A stretch of 64,000 nt of DNA from Citrobacter sp. Awk 4. Its GTDB lineage: Bacteria; Pseudomonadota; Gammaproteobacteria; Enterobacterales; Enterobacteriaceae. Numbering within the stretch: the stretch's first letter is position 1; each line of letters starts with the position of its first letter. Below are positions 53,393 through 64,000 of this stretch, piece by piece. The stretch spans positions 1-64,000 of the forward strand of contig NZ_JANEWG010000011.1 in the NCBI RefSeq assembly GCF_028069725.1, given 5' to 3'. The notes beneath the pieces were generated by a model. That model saw only the letters and a program-made list of their open reading frames with translations. It was not told the DNA's origin and did not search any database. The translations under genes and the position numbers were made by a program.

Positions 53393-55525
53393 ATGAGCAC
53401 CATTCTGATTTTTTTAGCTGCTTTGCTGGCCTGCTGTCTACTGGCAGGATGGCTACTCAGAGCACGCGCCAGGCGGCGGAGCCTGCCCTGGATCAATGCC
53501 TTCCCGGAGGCAGCCACGCGTAAGCTGACGCCCGAAGAGCGCAGCGCCGTTGAGAACTATCTCGACAATCTCAGCCAAATCCAGCAAGTGCCAGGACCGA
53601 CAGGCGCCAGTGCCGCGCCTGTGTCACTCACTCTCAATGCCGAGAGCAACAACGTTATCGTTCTGACGCATTCGATCACACGTTACGGCATTACCACCGA
53701 CGATCCCAATAAATGGCGATACTATCTCGACTCGGTTGAGGTTCATCTGCCGCCTTTCTGGGAACAGTACATCAATGACGAAAATAACGTTGAACTGATC
53801 CATACCGATAAGCTGCCTTTGGTTATCTCACTGAACGGTCACACGCTGCAGGAATACATGCAAGAGACGCGTGGCTATGCATTGCAGCACACCGCCTCCA
53901 CTCAGGCATCGATCCGCGGTGAAGAGAGTGAACAAATTGAACTGCTGAACATTCGCCAGGAAACGCATGAAGAGTATGCGTTGAGCCGTCCGGCGGGTCT
54001 TCGTGAGGCAGTGCTGATTGTCGCCTCTTTCCTGTTGTTTTTCTTCTGCCTGATAACGCCAGATGTGTTTGTTCCGTGGATGGCTGGCGGCGCTATTTTG
54101 TTGTCGGCCGCGGGTCTCTGGGGATTGCTTGCACCGCCCTCTAAAACCGCGCTACGGGAAATCCACTGTTTAAGAGGCACCCCGCGTCGCTGGGGGCTAT
54201 TCGGTGAAAACAACCAGGAACAAATCAACAATATCTCACTGGGGATCATTGACCTGATTTACCCGGCTCACTGGCAGCCTTACATCGCACAGGATCTCGG
54301 TCAGCAAACCGATATTGATATCTATCTGGATCGCCACGTTGTACGTCAGGGCCGCTTTTTATCTCTGCATGACGAGGTCAAAAACTTCCCGCTACAGCAC
54401 TGGTTGCGCAGTTTGGTCATCTCCGGCGGTTCCCTGCTGGTGCTGCTGATGCTGCTGTTTTGGATCCCACTGGATATGCCCATCAAATTCACGCTGTCGT
54501 GGATGAAAGGAGCCCAAACCATTGAAGCCACTAGTGTGAAAAAACTCGAAGAGGCCGGCGTTCGCGTGGGTGATACTCTGCATCTGAGCGGTAAAGGCAT
54601 GTGCAATATCCATACGCCAGGGAGCTGGACCGCGCAGACGGGTTCCCCGTTCATGCCCTTTGATTGCTCTCAAATTATCTGGAATGACGCCAGGACCTTA
54701 CCGCTGCCAGAGTCCGAACTCGTCAATAAAGCGACGGCGCTCAATCAGGCCATCAGCCGACAATTGCACCCCAAACCGGAAGATGATTCGCGTGTTAGCG
54801 CCTCGTTACGCTCGGCGATTCAAAAATCTGGCATGGTGTTACTGGATGACTTCGGTGACATCGTGCTGAAAACGGCTGACCTGTGCTCCGCCGAAGATGA
54901 GTGTGTACGCCTGAAAAATGCCCTGGTGAACCTCGGCAATAGCAAAGACTGGAATGCGCTGGTTAAACGCGCCAACGCCGGAAAGCTCAATGGCGTCAAT
55001 GTTCTGTTGCGCCCCGTTAGCGCAGAGTCACTGGATAATCTAGTAACCACCTCAACCGCGCCGTTTATTTCGCGTGAAACCGCGCGTGCTGCCCAGTCGC
55101 TAAACAGCCCCGCGCCGGGAGGATTCCTGATTATCAGTGACGAAGGCAGCGATCTGGTTGACCAGACTTACCCCGCCGTTTCACTGTATGACCACCCGGC
55201 TCAGGAGCAATGGGCTGCCTTCCAGCGGTTGGCCCAAATGCTCATGCAAACGCCGTTTAGCGCTGAAGGGATTGTCACCAGTATTTATACCGACGCCAAC
55301 GGAACGCAGCATATCAGCCTGCACCGTATTCCAGACCGCTCAGGTCTCTGGCGCTACCTCGGTACGACGCTGCTGATGCTGGCCATGTTGGGCAGTGCGA
55401 TCTACAACGGCGTACAGGCGTTCAGACGCTATCAGCGCAATCGCACCCGCATGACTGAAATTCAGGAATACTACGAAAGCTGCCTGAATCCGAAACTGAT
55501 CGCCTCCCCTGAAAGCCTCATCTGA
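53393..55525 (+). CDS. igaA: IgaA/YrfF, inhibitor of the Rcs phosphorelay
   Basis: IgaA is an inner-membrane protein that restrains the Rcs envelope stress phosphorelay through RcsD and is essential in enterics with Rcs intact. The 710-residue protein has membrane helices near 2-20, about 203-245, about 340-360 and about 655-675, with cytoplasmic domains between and a large periplasmic domain (about 362-650) containing Cys residues. It stands alone, upstream of yrfG. Confidence 0.95.
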   Translation: MSTILIFLAALLACCLLAGWLLRARARRRSLPWINAFPEAATRKLTPEERSAVENYLDNLSQIQQVPGPTGASAAPVSLTLNAESNNVIVLTHSITRYGITTDDPNKWRYYLDSVEVHLPPFWEQYINDENNVELIHTDKLPLVISLNGHTLQEYMQETRGYALQHTASTQASIRGEESEQIELLNIRQETHEEYALSRPAGLREAVLIVASFLLFFFCLITPDVFVPWMAGGAILLSAAGLWGLLAPPSKTALREIHCLRGTPRRWGLFGENNQEQINNISLGIIDLIYPAHWQPYIAQDLGQQTDIDIYLDRHVVRQGRFLSLHDEVKNFPLQHWLRSLVISGGSLLVLLMLLFWIPLDMPIKFTLSWMKGAQTIEATSVKKLEEAGVRVGDTLHLSGKGMCNIHTPGSWTAQTGSPFMPFDCSQIIWNDARTLPLPESELVNKATALNQAISRQLHPKPEDDSRVSASLRSAIQKSGMVLLDDFGDIVLKTADLCSAEDECVRLKNALVNLGNSKDWNALVKRANAGKLNGVNVLLRPVSAESLDNLVTTSTAPFISRETARAAQSLNSPAPGGFLIISDEGSDLVDQTYPAVSLYDHPAQEQWAAFQRLAQMLMQTPFSAEGIVTSIYTDANGTQHISLHRIPDRSGLWRYLGTTLLMLAMLGSAIYNGVQAFRRYQRNRTRMTEIQEYYESCLNPKLIASPESLI

Positions 55526-55590
55526 TAACACGCTCGTGCGACAGGGTATGCTACCCTGTCGCGCACATTGCTTCACTCAGGAGAGAACCC

Positions 55591-56259
55591 ATGCACATTG
55601 ATATCGCCTGGCAGGACGTGGATACCGTTTTGCTGGATATGGACGGCACGCTGCTTGATCTCGCGTTTGATAACTATTTCTGGCAAAAACTGGTGCCGGA
55701 AACCTACGGCGCGCAGCACGGTATCTCTCCACAAGAAGCCCAGGAATTTATCCGCCAGCAGTATCAAGACGTACAGCATACGTTAAACTGGTACTGTCTG
55801 GATTACTGGAGCGAACGGCTGGGACTGGATATCTGCGCCATGACGACAGAACAAGGGCCGCGCGCCGTTCTGCGCGATGATACCGTTCCGTTTTTGGATG
55901 CGTTAAAAGCAAGCGGTAAACGCCGTATTTTGCTCACCAATGCGCACCCACACAACCTGGCGGTGAAGCTGGAGCATACCGGTCTGGCCTCACACCTTGA
56001 TTTATTACTTTCTACCCACACATTTGGTTATCCCAAAGAGGATCAGCGGTTATGGCACGCTGTGGCTGAAGAGACGGGGATGAACGCGGAGAAAACGTTG
56101 TTTATCGATGACAGCGAGCCGATCCTCGACGCCGCCGCCCAATTTGGCATTCGTTACTGCCTCGGCGTGACCAATCCCGACTCCGGTATCGCGGAAAAGC
56201 AGTATACTCGCCATCCGTCACTGAATGACTACCGCCGATTGATCCCCTCGCTGATGTGA
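55591..56259 (+). CDS. yrfG: GMP/IMP nucleotidase YrfG
   Basis: YrfG is a HAD phosphatase that hydrolyses purine nucleotides. The 222-residue protein has LLDMDGTLLD, TNAHP, PKEDQRLW and FIDDSEPILDAA as motifs I-IV. It is first of a tight yrfG-hslR-hslO operon, with 10-base spacing to hslR. Confidence 0.94.
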   Translation: MHIDIAWQDVDTVLLDMDGTLLDLAFDNYFWQKLVPETYGAQHGISPQEAQEFIRQQYQDVQHTLNWYCLDYWSERLGLDICAMTTEQGPRAVLRDDTVPFLDALKASGKRRILLTNAHPHNLAVKLEHTGLASHLDLLLSTHTFGYPKEDQRLWHAVAEETGMNAEKTLFIDDSEPILDAAAQFGIRYCLGVTNPDSGIAEKQYTRHPSLNDYRRLIPSLM

Positions 56260-56269
56260 AGGAGTCACC

Positions 56270-56671
56270 ATGAAAGAGAAACCCTCTGTTGAGGTCAGGC
56301 TGGATAAATGGCTGTGGGCTGCACGTTTTTATAAAACCCGCGCTATCGCTCGTGAAATGGTGGAAGGCGGTAAGGTGCACTATAACGGGCAGCGCAGTAA
56401 GCCGAGTAAAATTGTCGAGCTGAATGCCACCCTGACGCTGCGCCAGGGTAATGACGAGCGCACGGTCATCATCAAAGCGATTACCGAGCAACGCCGCCCG
56501 GCAAGCGAAGCCGTCGCACTGTATGAAGAGACGGTAGAAAGCGTAGAAAAACGCGAAAAAGTCGCGCTGGCGCGTAAGCTTAATGCGTTGACCATGCCGC
56601 ACCCGGACAGGCGCCCGGATAAAAAAGAACGCCGCGACCTGTTACGATTTAAACACGGCGACAGTGAGTGA
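56270..56671 (+). CDS. hslR: Heat shock protein HslR (Hsp15), S4 domain
   Basis: Hsp15 binds free 50S subunits carrying stalled nascent chains and promotes their recycling. The 133-residue protein has an S4 RNA-binding domain (about 8-65: VRLDKWLWAARFYKTR) and a basic tail (DRRPDKKERRDLLR). It lies between yrfG and hslO; in E. coli the operon is heat-inducible. Confidence 0.96.
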   Translation: MKEKPSVEVRLDKWLWAARFYKTRAIAREMVEGGKVHYNGQRSKPSKIVELNATLTLRQGNDERTVIIKAITEQRRPASEAVALYEETVESVEKREKVALARKLNALTMPHPDRRPDKKERRDLLRFKHGDSE

Positions 56672-56695
56672 CTGTCACCTGCAAGAGAGATGATT

Positions 56696-57574
56696 ATGCC
56701 GCAACATGACCAATTACACCGTTATCTGTTTGAAAACTTTGCCGTACGCGGCGAACTGGTGACCGTATCGGAAACCCTGCAACAGATCCTCGAGAATCAT
56801 AGTTATCCGCAGCCGGTGAAAACCGTGCTGGCCGAGCTGCTGGTTGCAACCAGCCTGCTCACCGCAACGCTGAAATTTGCGGGTGATATCACCGTGCAAC
56901 TGCAGGGTGACGGCCCGATGAGCCTGGCGGTGATCAACGGAAACAACAACCAACAGATGCGTGGCGTCGCCCGCGTTCAGGGCGATATTCCTGAAAATGC
57001 GGATCTGAAAACGCTGGTCGGCAACGGTTATCTGGTCATCACCATCACGCCAGAAGAAGGTGAACGCTACCAGGGCGTAGTGGGTCTGGAAGGCGACACG
57101 CTGGCGGCATGTCTGGAAGACTATTTCCAGCGCTCTGAACAGTTACCCACACGCCTGTTTATTCGCACGGGCGACATTGAGGGTAAACCGGCGGCAGGTG
57201 GCATGCTGTTGCAGGTAATGCCTGCCCAGAATGCCCAGACAGATGATTTTAATCATCTGGCGACGCTGACGGAAACCATCAAAACTGAAGAACTGCTGAC
57301 GCTGCCTGCGACCGAAATACTGTGGCGTCTGTATCACGAAGAAGAGGTCACACTCTACGATCCACAGGATGTTGAGTTTAAATGCACCTGTTCGCGTGAA
57401 CGTTGTGCAGGCGCGCTGAAAACGCTGCCGGATGAAGAAGTCGACAGCATCCTGGCTGAAGAAGGCGAGATCGATATGCACTGCGATTATTGCGGTAGCC
57501 ACTATCTGTTCAATGCGATGGATATTGCAGAGATCCGTAGCAACGCCTCTCCTGCCGATCCGCAGGTACATTAA
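56696..57574 (+). CDS. hslO: Redox-regulated chaperone Hsp33
   Basis: Hsp33 is a holdase activated by oxidation. The 292-residue protein ends with the redox switch: four Zn-binding Cys in CTCSRERC (CXC) and CDYC (CXXC). The ATG at 56696 is preceded by AAGAGAG at good spacing; an ATG two codons earlier is too close to that site. It is third of yrfG-hslR-hslO. Confidence 0.97.
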   Translation: MPQHDQLHRYLFENFAVRGELVTVSETLQQILENHSYPQPVKTVLAELLVATSLLTATLKFAGDITVQLQGDGPMSLAVINGNNNQQMRGVARVQGDIPENADLKTLVGNGYLVITITPEEGERYQGVVGLEGDTLAACLEDYFQRSEQLPTRLFIRTGDIEGKPAAGGMLLQVMPAQNAQTDDFNHLATLTETIKTEELLTLPATEILWRLYHEEEVTLYDPQDVEFKCTCSRERCAGALKTLPDEEVDSILAEEGEIDMHCDYCGSHYLFNAMDIAEIRSNASPADPQVH

Positions 57575-57587
57575 TCGCGTTTAAGAC

Positions 57588-57636
57588 GCCGGATGGCGAC
57601 GCGACAGGCCGGGTGTGCAGTAACGCCGCCCGGCAT
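57588..57636. repeat. REP-like sequence after hslO
   Basis: GCCGGATGGCGACGC begins a REP-like motif, followed by an inverted pair GCCGGG / CCCGGC. It is imperfect but of the same family as the other REP units in this window. Confidence 0.65.
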
Positions 57637-57963
57637 TCCTCACATTTTTCTCTCAACTTCTCGCTTTTTATTTCGACGTGAATCGATAATTTAAACATTG
57701 TCGTTACGTAATTTTCTTCTATGAATGCGATTACAGTCACAATATTTCCGCCAGATACACTTCTGTTTAACGTTTTAGGAACATTTTCCACAACAAAAAA
57801 GTGTTTCCTGCCATAATAATCGCCGCTTCGTGACAGGAGTCGCAGCGTTTTCAGTCAATCGTGATTTTTTCCAGATGCGTAAATCTATGAGCCTTGTCGC
57901 GTTAAACAAACCCGAAAAAACCTTAATATTTCAGGCAATACATATTGGCTAAGGAGCAGTGAA
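57637..57963 (+). promoter_or_regulatory. pckA upstream region
   Basis: This 327-base stretch holds the pckA promoter and leader, ending in TAAGGAGCAGTGAAATG with a clear ribosome binding site. E. coli pckA is activated by CRP in late growth; I could not identify a convincing CRP site by eye. No ORF is supported. Confidence 0.6.
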
Positions 57964-59583
57964 ATGCGTGTTAACAGTTTAACCCCGCAAGATCTCAAGG
58001 CTTATGGTATCAATGACGTTCAGGATATCGTTTACAATCCAAGCTACGAAACGCTGTACCAGGAAGAGCTGGACCCTTCCCTGGAAGGCTATGAGCGTGG
58101 TGTGCTAACGAACCTCGGCGCCGTTGCTGTTGATACCGGTATTTTTACCGGCCGTTCGCCAAAGGATAAGTACATTGTCCGTGATGACACCACGCGTGAT
58201 ACGCTCTGGTGGTCCGACAAAGGCAAAGGGAAGAACGACAACAAACCGCTCGCCCAGGAAACCTGGCAGCATCTGAAAGGTCTGGTGACCCAACAACTCT
58301 CCGGCAAGCGTCTGTTCATCGTTGATGCCTTCTGCGGTGCAAACGCCGATACCCGCCTTTCTGTACGTTTTATTACGGAAGTTGCCTGGCAGGCTCACTT
58401 CGTCAAAAACATGTTCATCCGCCCGAGCGATGAAGAACTGGTCAGCTTCAAGCCTGATTTTATCGTGATGAACGGCGCGAAATGCACCAACCCACAGTGG
58501 AAAGAACAGGGATTAAACTCCGAGAACTTCGTGGCTTTCAACCTGACCGAACGCATTCAATTGATTGGCGGTACCTGGTACGGCGGTGAAATGAAGAAAG
58601 GGATGTTCTCAGTGATGAACTACCTGCTGCCGCTGAAGGGTATTGCTTCCATGCACTGCTCCGCCAACGTGGGCGAGAAAGGCGATGTCGCGGTCTTCTT
58701 TGGTCTTTCCGGCACAGGCAAAACCACTCTCTCTACCGACCCGAAACGTCGTCTGATTGGCGATGACGAACACGGCTGGGATGACGACGGCGTGTTTAAC
58801 TTTGAAGGTGGTTGCTACGCGAAGACCATCAAGCTGTCTAAAGAGGCTGAACCGGAGATCTATAACGCAATCCGCCGTGATGCGCTGCTGGAAAACGTGA
58901 CGGTCCGCGACGATGGCACCATTGATTTTGATGATGGTTCCAAAACCGAGAATACCCGCGTTTCTTACCCGATCTATCACATCGATAACATCGTCAAACC
59001 GATCTCCAAAGCGGGTCATGCTACCAAAGTGATCTTCCTGACCGCTGATGCGTTCGGCGTACTGCCGCCGGTTTCCCGTCTGACGGCAAACCAGACGCAG
59101 TATCACTTCCTGTCTGGTTTTACCGCTAAGCTGGCAGGGACTGAGCGCGGCGTTACTGAACCCACACCGACCTTCTCCGCTTGTTTCGGCGCAGCATTCC
59201 TGTCGCTGCACCCGACACAGTACGCAGAAGTGCTGGTAAAACGTATGCAGGCCTCAGGCGCGCAGGCTTACCTGGTAAACACCGGCTGGAACGGTACTGG
59301 CAAACGTATCTCCATCAAAGATACTCGCGCTATCATCGATGCCATCCTGAATGGTTCCCTGGACGACGCGGAAACCTTCAGTCTGCCGATGTTTGACCTG
59401 GCAATCCCTACCGAGCTGCCGGGTGTGGATGCCCGCATTCTTGATCCACGTAACACCTATGCTTCACCAGAACAGTGGCAGGAAAAAGCTGCCGCGCTGG
59501 CAAAACTGTTTATTGATAACTTCGAGAAATACACCGATACCCCGGCAGGCGCGGCGCTGGTAAGCGCCGGTCCGAAGCTGTAA
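57964..59583 (+). CDS. pckA: Phosphoenolpyruvate carboxykinase (ATP)
   Basis: PckA converts oxaloacetate and ATP to PEP, CO2 and ADP for gluconeogenesis. The protein is 539 residues with kinase-1a P-loop [11 protein letters not shown], kinase-2 motif [14 protein letters not shown] and substrate loops RSPKDKY and [11 protein letters not shown]. It is monocistronic and ends with a REP unit and a shared terminator. Confidence 0.98.
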   Translation: MRVNSLTPQDLKAYGINDVQDIVYNPSYETLYQEELDPSLEGYERGVLTNLGAVAVDTGIFTGRSPKDKYIVRDDTTRDTLWWSDKGKGKNDNKPLAQETWQHLKGLVTQQLSGKRLFIVDAFCGANADTRLSVRFITEVAWQAHFVKNMFIRPSDEELVSFKPDFIVMNGAKCTNPQWKEQGLNSENFVAFNLTERIQLIGGTWYGGEMKKGMFSVMNYLLPLKGIASMHCSANVGEKGDVAVFFGLSGTGKTTLSTDPKRRLIGDDEHGWDDDGVFNFEGGCYAKTIKLSKEAEPEIYNAIRRDALLENVTVRDDGTIDFDDGSKTENTRVSYPIYHIDNIVKPISKAGHATKVIFLTADAFGVLPPVSRLTANQTQYHFLSGFTAKLAGTERGVTEPTPTFSACFGAAFLSLHPTQYAEVLVKRMQASGAQAYLVNTGWNGTGKRISIKDTRAIIDAILNGSLDDAETFSLPMFDLAIPTELPGVDARILDPRNTYASPEQWQEKAAALAKLFIDNFEKYTDTPAGAALVSAGPKL

Positions 59584-59591
59584 GTCGAATG

Positions 59592-59629
59592 TGCCGGATG
59601 GCGGCATAAATGCCTTATCCGGCCTGGCA
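59592..59629. repeat. REP unit after pckA
   Basis: GTGCCGGATGGCGGCA ... TGCCTTATCCGGCCTGGCAC is a near-perfect REP hairpin between pckA and the terminator. Confidence 0.85.
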
Positions 59630-59663
59630 CAACACGAACAGCCATCAGGCTGTTCAGAAAAAC

Positions 59664-59692
59664 AAAGGGAGGCATTTAGCCTCCCTTTTTCA
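59664..59692. terminator. Bidirectional terminator between pckA and envZ
   Basis: AAAGGGAGGC-ATTTA-GCCTCCCTTTTT is a perfect stem with flanking A and T runs between converging transcripts. Confidence 0.93.
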
Positions 59693-59702
59693 CACCTATT
59701 TT

Positions 59703-61771
<2,069 letters not shown>

Positions 61772-61998
61772 TGTTTTTACTCCCAAAGGTTCGCAACAAT
61801 TGTAAGTGTGTATTCTTAAGAAAGCTCACGTTCGTCACCAGTGAATTCTGGTATGAATTCCAGGCTAAATTGTTACAAAGCATATTTAACAGCAGCTTAA
61901 GTATACAATGAAACTTGCGGCACATTATTTATTCTGTTGATGAGATCGCGTAATACTAATTGTGCGCACAATCACAGCGTCGAAGGTAAATCAATAAG

Positions 61999-62472
61999 AT
62001 GAAAACGCCCCTGATCACCCGGGAAGGGTACGAAAAACTCAAACAAGAGCTAAATTATCTCTGGCGTGAAGAGCGCCCTGAAGTCACCAAAAAAGTGACC
62101 TGGGCCGCGAGTCTTGGCGACCGCAGCGAGAATGCCGACTATCAGTATAATAAAAAGCGACTACGGGAGATTGATCGTCGTGTCCGTTATCTGACCAAAT
62201 GTCTGGAAAATCTCAAAATTGTCGACTACTCCCCGCAGCAGGAAGGCAAAGTGTTCTTCGGCGCGTGGGTGGAAATCGAAAATGACGACGGTGATATTCG
62301 TCGCTTTCGTATCGTCGGTTACGATGAAATTTTCGGCCGTAAGGATTACATTTCTATCGACTCGCCCATGGCGCGCGCGCTACTGAAAAAAGAGGTGGGC
62401 GATCTCGCCGTGGTGAACACGCCTGCGGGCGAAGCGAGCTGGTACGTTAATACGATCGAATACGTAAAATAA
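61999..62472 (+). CDS. greB: Transcript cleavage factor GreB
   Basis: GreB binds the secondary channel of RNA polymerase and stimulates cleavage of backtracked RNA. The 157-residue protein has an N-terminal coiled coil (about 1-75) with the acidic tip residues in LGDRSENADYQ and a C-terminal FKBP-like domain. It is divergent from ompR across a 227-base gap that must hold the ompB promoter. Confidence 0.97.
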   Translation: MKTPLITREGYEKLKQELNYLWREERPEVTKKVTWAASLGDRSENADYQYNKKRLREIDRRVRYLTKCLENLKIVDYSPQQEGKVFFGAWVEIENDDGDIRRFRIVGYDEIFGRKDYISIDSPMARALLKKEVGDLAVVNTPAGEASWYVNTIEYVK

Positions 62473-62569
62473 GCAGGAACAATCCGAAGCACCTGTGGAT
62501 GACTGGCATTTTTGCCAGTCAGTCCGTATAACTATTCCCTGATTTTTACTCAGTAGATGAAGCCAATCC

Positions 62570-64000
62570 ATGATGAATGATTCTTTCTGCCGCATTATTG
62601 CGGGCGAAATTCAGGCACGCGCCGAACAGGTAGAAGCTGCCGTTCGCCTGCTTGACGAAGGGAACACCGTGCCGTTTATCGCACGTTATCGTAAGGAAAT
62701 CACCGGCGGTCTGGATGATACGCAACTGCGTAACCTGGAAACGCGTCTGGGGTATTTACGCGAACTGGAAGACAGACGTCAGTCGATCCTCAAATCTATT
62801 GCCGAGCAGGGCAAACTGACCGATGCGCTGGCAAATGCCATCAACGGTACATTAAGTAAGACCGAACTCGAAGATCTCTACCTGCCCTATAAACCGAAGC
62901 GCCGTACCCGTGGGCAAATCGCCATCGAAGCAGGCCTTGAGCCGCTGGCCGACCTGTTGTGGACCGACCCGTCCCACGACCCGGAAACAGAAGCCGCCAA
63001 CTATATCGACGCTGAAAAAGGCGTGGCTGACACCAAAGCGGCACTCGATGGGGCACGTTACATCCTGATGGAACGTTTTGCCGAAGATGCGGCTTTGCTG
63101 GCGAAAGTGCGTGATTATCTGTGGAAAAACGCCCATATCGTAGCAACCGTAGTGGCAGGCAAAGAGGAAGAAGGCGCGAAATTCCGCGACTACTTCGACC
63201 ATCACGAACCCATCTCCTCCGTGCCGTCTCACCGCGCGCTGGCGATGTTCCGTGGTCGTAACGAAGGCGTATTACAGCTCTCGCTGAATGCCGATCCGCA
63301 ATTCGACGAGCCACCGAAAGAGAGCCACTGCGAACAGATCATCCAGGACCATCTCGGCCTGCGCCTGAATAATGCTCCGGCGGACAGCTGGCGTAAAGGC
63401 GTAGTGAGCTGGACATGGCGTATTAAAGTGCTGATGCACCTCGAAACCGAGCTGATGGGGACCGTGCGCGAGCGCGCAGAGGATGAAGCGATTAACGTCT
63501 TCGCCCGTAACCTGCACGATCTGCTGATGGCAGCGCCAGCCGGTCTGCGTGCCACTATGGGTCTCGATCCGGGTCTGCGTACAGGGGTGAAGGTCGCCGT
63601 TGTCGACGGCACCGGTAAACTGGTCGCTACTGATACCATTTATCCACATACCGGTCAGGCAGCGAAAGCCGCCGTCGCGGTTGCCGCGTTGTGCGAAAAA
63701 TACAACGTTGAACTGGTCGCCATCGGCAACGGCACCGCATCACGTGAAACCGAGCGTTTCTTCCTCGACGTCCAGAAACAGTTCCCGAAAGTGACCGCGC
63801 AGAAGGTGATTGTCAGCGAAGCCGGTGCATCCGTTTACTCAGCTTCCGAACTGGCTGCTCAGGAGTTCCCGGACCTCGATGTTTCGCTGCGTGGCGCGGT
63901 TTCTATCGCCCGACGCCTGCAAGATCCGCTGGCCGAGTTGGTAAAAATCGATCCGAAATCCATCGGTGTGGGCCAGTACCAGCATGATGTTAGCCAGACG
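62570..64000 (+). CDS. yhgF: Tex/YhgF family RNA-binding protein, N-terminal part (cut by window edge)
   Basis: The visible 477 residues ([14 protein letters not shown]...) include the Tex N-terminal helix-turn-helix domain and the YqgF-like domain ([16 protein letters not shown], near residue 330). The C-terminal HhH and S1 domains lie beyond position 64000. Tex proteins are conserved nucleic-acid binding factors linked to transcription and stress tolerance. Two ATG codons at 62570 and 62573 are both possible starts. Confidence 0.95.
   Translation, partial: MMNDSFCRIIAGEIQARAEQVEAAVRLLDEGNTVPFIARYRKEITGGLDDTQLRNLETRLGYLRELEDRRQSILKSIAEQGKLTDALANAINGTLSKTELEDLYLPYKPKRRTRGQIAIEAGLEPLADLLWTDPSHDPETEAANYIDAEKGVADTKAALDGARYILMERFAEDAALLAKVRDYLWKNAHIVATVVAGKEEEGAKFRDYFDHHEPISSVPSHRALAMFRGRNEGVLQLSLNADPQFDEPPKESHCEQIIQDHLGLRLNNAPADSWRKGVVSWTWRIKVLMHLETELMGTVRERAEDEAINVFARNLHDLLMAAPAGLRATMGLDPGLRTGVKVAVVDGTGKLVATDTIYPHTGQAAKAAVAVAALCEKYNVELVAIGNGTASRETERFFLDVQKQFPKVTAQKVIVSEAGASVYSASELAAQEFPDLDVSLRGAVSIARRLQDPLAELVKIDPKSIGVGQYQHDVSQT

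Overview
This window is a chromosomal segment from a member of the Enterobacteriaceae close to Escherichia, Salmonella and Citrobacter. Gene content, order and protein lengths follow the str-to-ompB region near 75 min of the E. coli K-12 map almost gene for gene. A 156-residue S7, the absence of yhfL, and an extra NAD-metabolism locus show that it is not K-12. Citrobacter is my best guess, but the genus is an inference. There are no rRNA or tRNA genes, CRISPR arrays, insertion sequences, integrases or prophage genes.

Layout. 1-3.8 kb: the str operon on the minus strand (tufA cut by the window edge, fusA, rpsG, rpsL). 3.8-9.8 kb: tusBCD and yheO (tRNA 2-thiolation), fkpA, slyX/slyD, yheV, and kefB-kefG (glutathione-gated K+ efflux). 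10.5-12.4 kb: yheS (ABC-F). 12.5-15.8 kb: an accessory locus with a nadV-type nicotinamide transferase, a short PRPP-synthetase-like gene and a divergent NrtR-type Nudix regulator, with a perfect operator palindrome between them. 15.9-24.9 kb: yheT, yheU, prkB, yhfA, crp, yhfK, argD, pabA, fic/yhfG, ppiA. 25.2-31.9 kb: tsgA and the nitrite reductase operon nirBDC-cysG with recognisable FNR and NarL/NarP sites.

31.9-39.5 kb: the poorly understood yhfSTUVWXYZ cluster, probably one metabolic pathway controlled by YhfZ. Its yhfT-yhfU pair looks much more diverged from K-12 than its neighbours, and A+T-rich repeats upstream of yhfX and yhfZ share a sequence. 39.6-46.1 kb: the aroK-aroB-damX-dam-rpe-gph-trpS superoperon. 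46.5-49.8 kb: hofMNOPQ (type IV pilus-like, DNA uptake), divergent from mrcA. 49.9-64 kb: mrcA, nudE, igaA, yrfG, hslR, hslO, pckA, ompR-envZ, greB and the start of tex/yhgF.

How the genes work together. Most of the window is core housekeeping: translation, envelope, stress and redox control, and amino-acid, folate and siroheme biosynthesis. cysG makes the siroheme that NirB needs. The outstanding accessory system is the nrtR / prs-like / nadV locus. Either it salvages nicotinamide to NMN with its own PRPP supply, or, as a hypothesis, it rebuilds NAD+ from ADP-ribose and nicotinamide like the phage NARP1 pathway. An ADP-ribose-sensing repressor would suit either reading, and especially the second.
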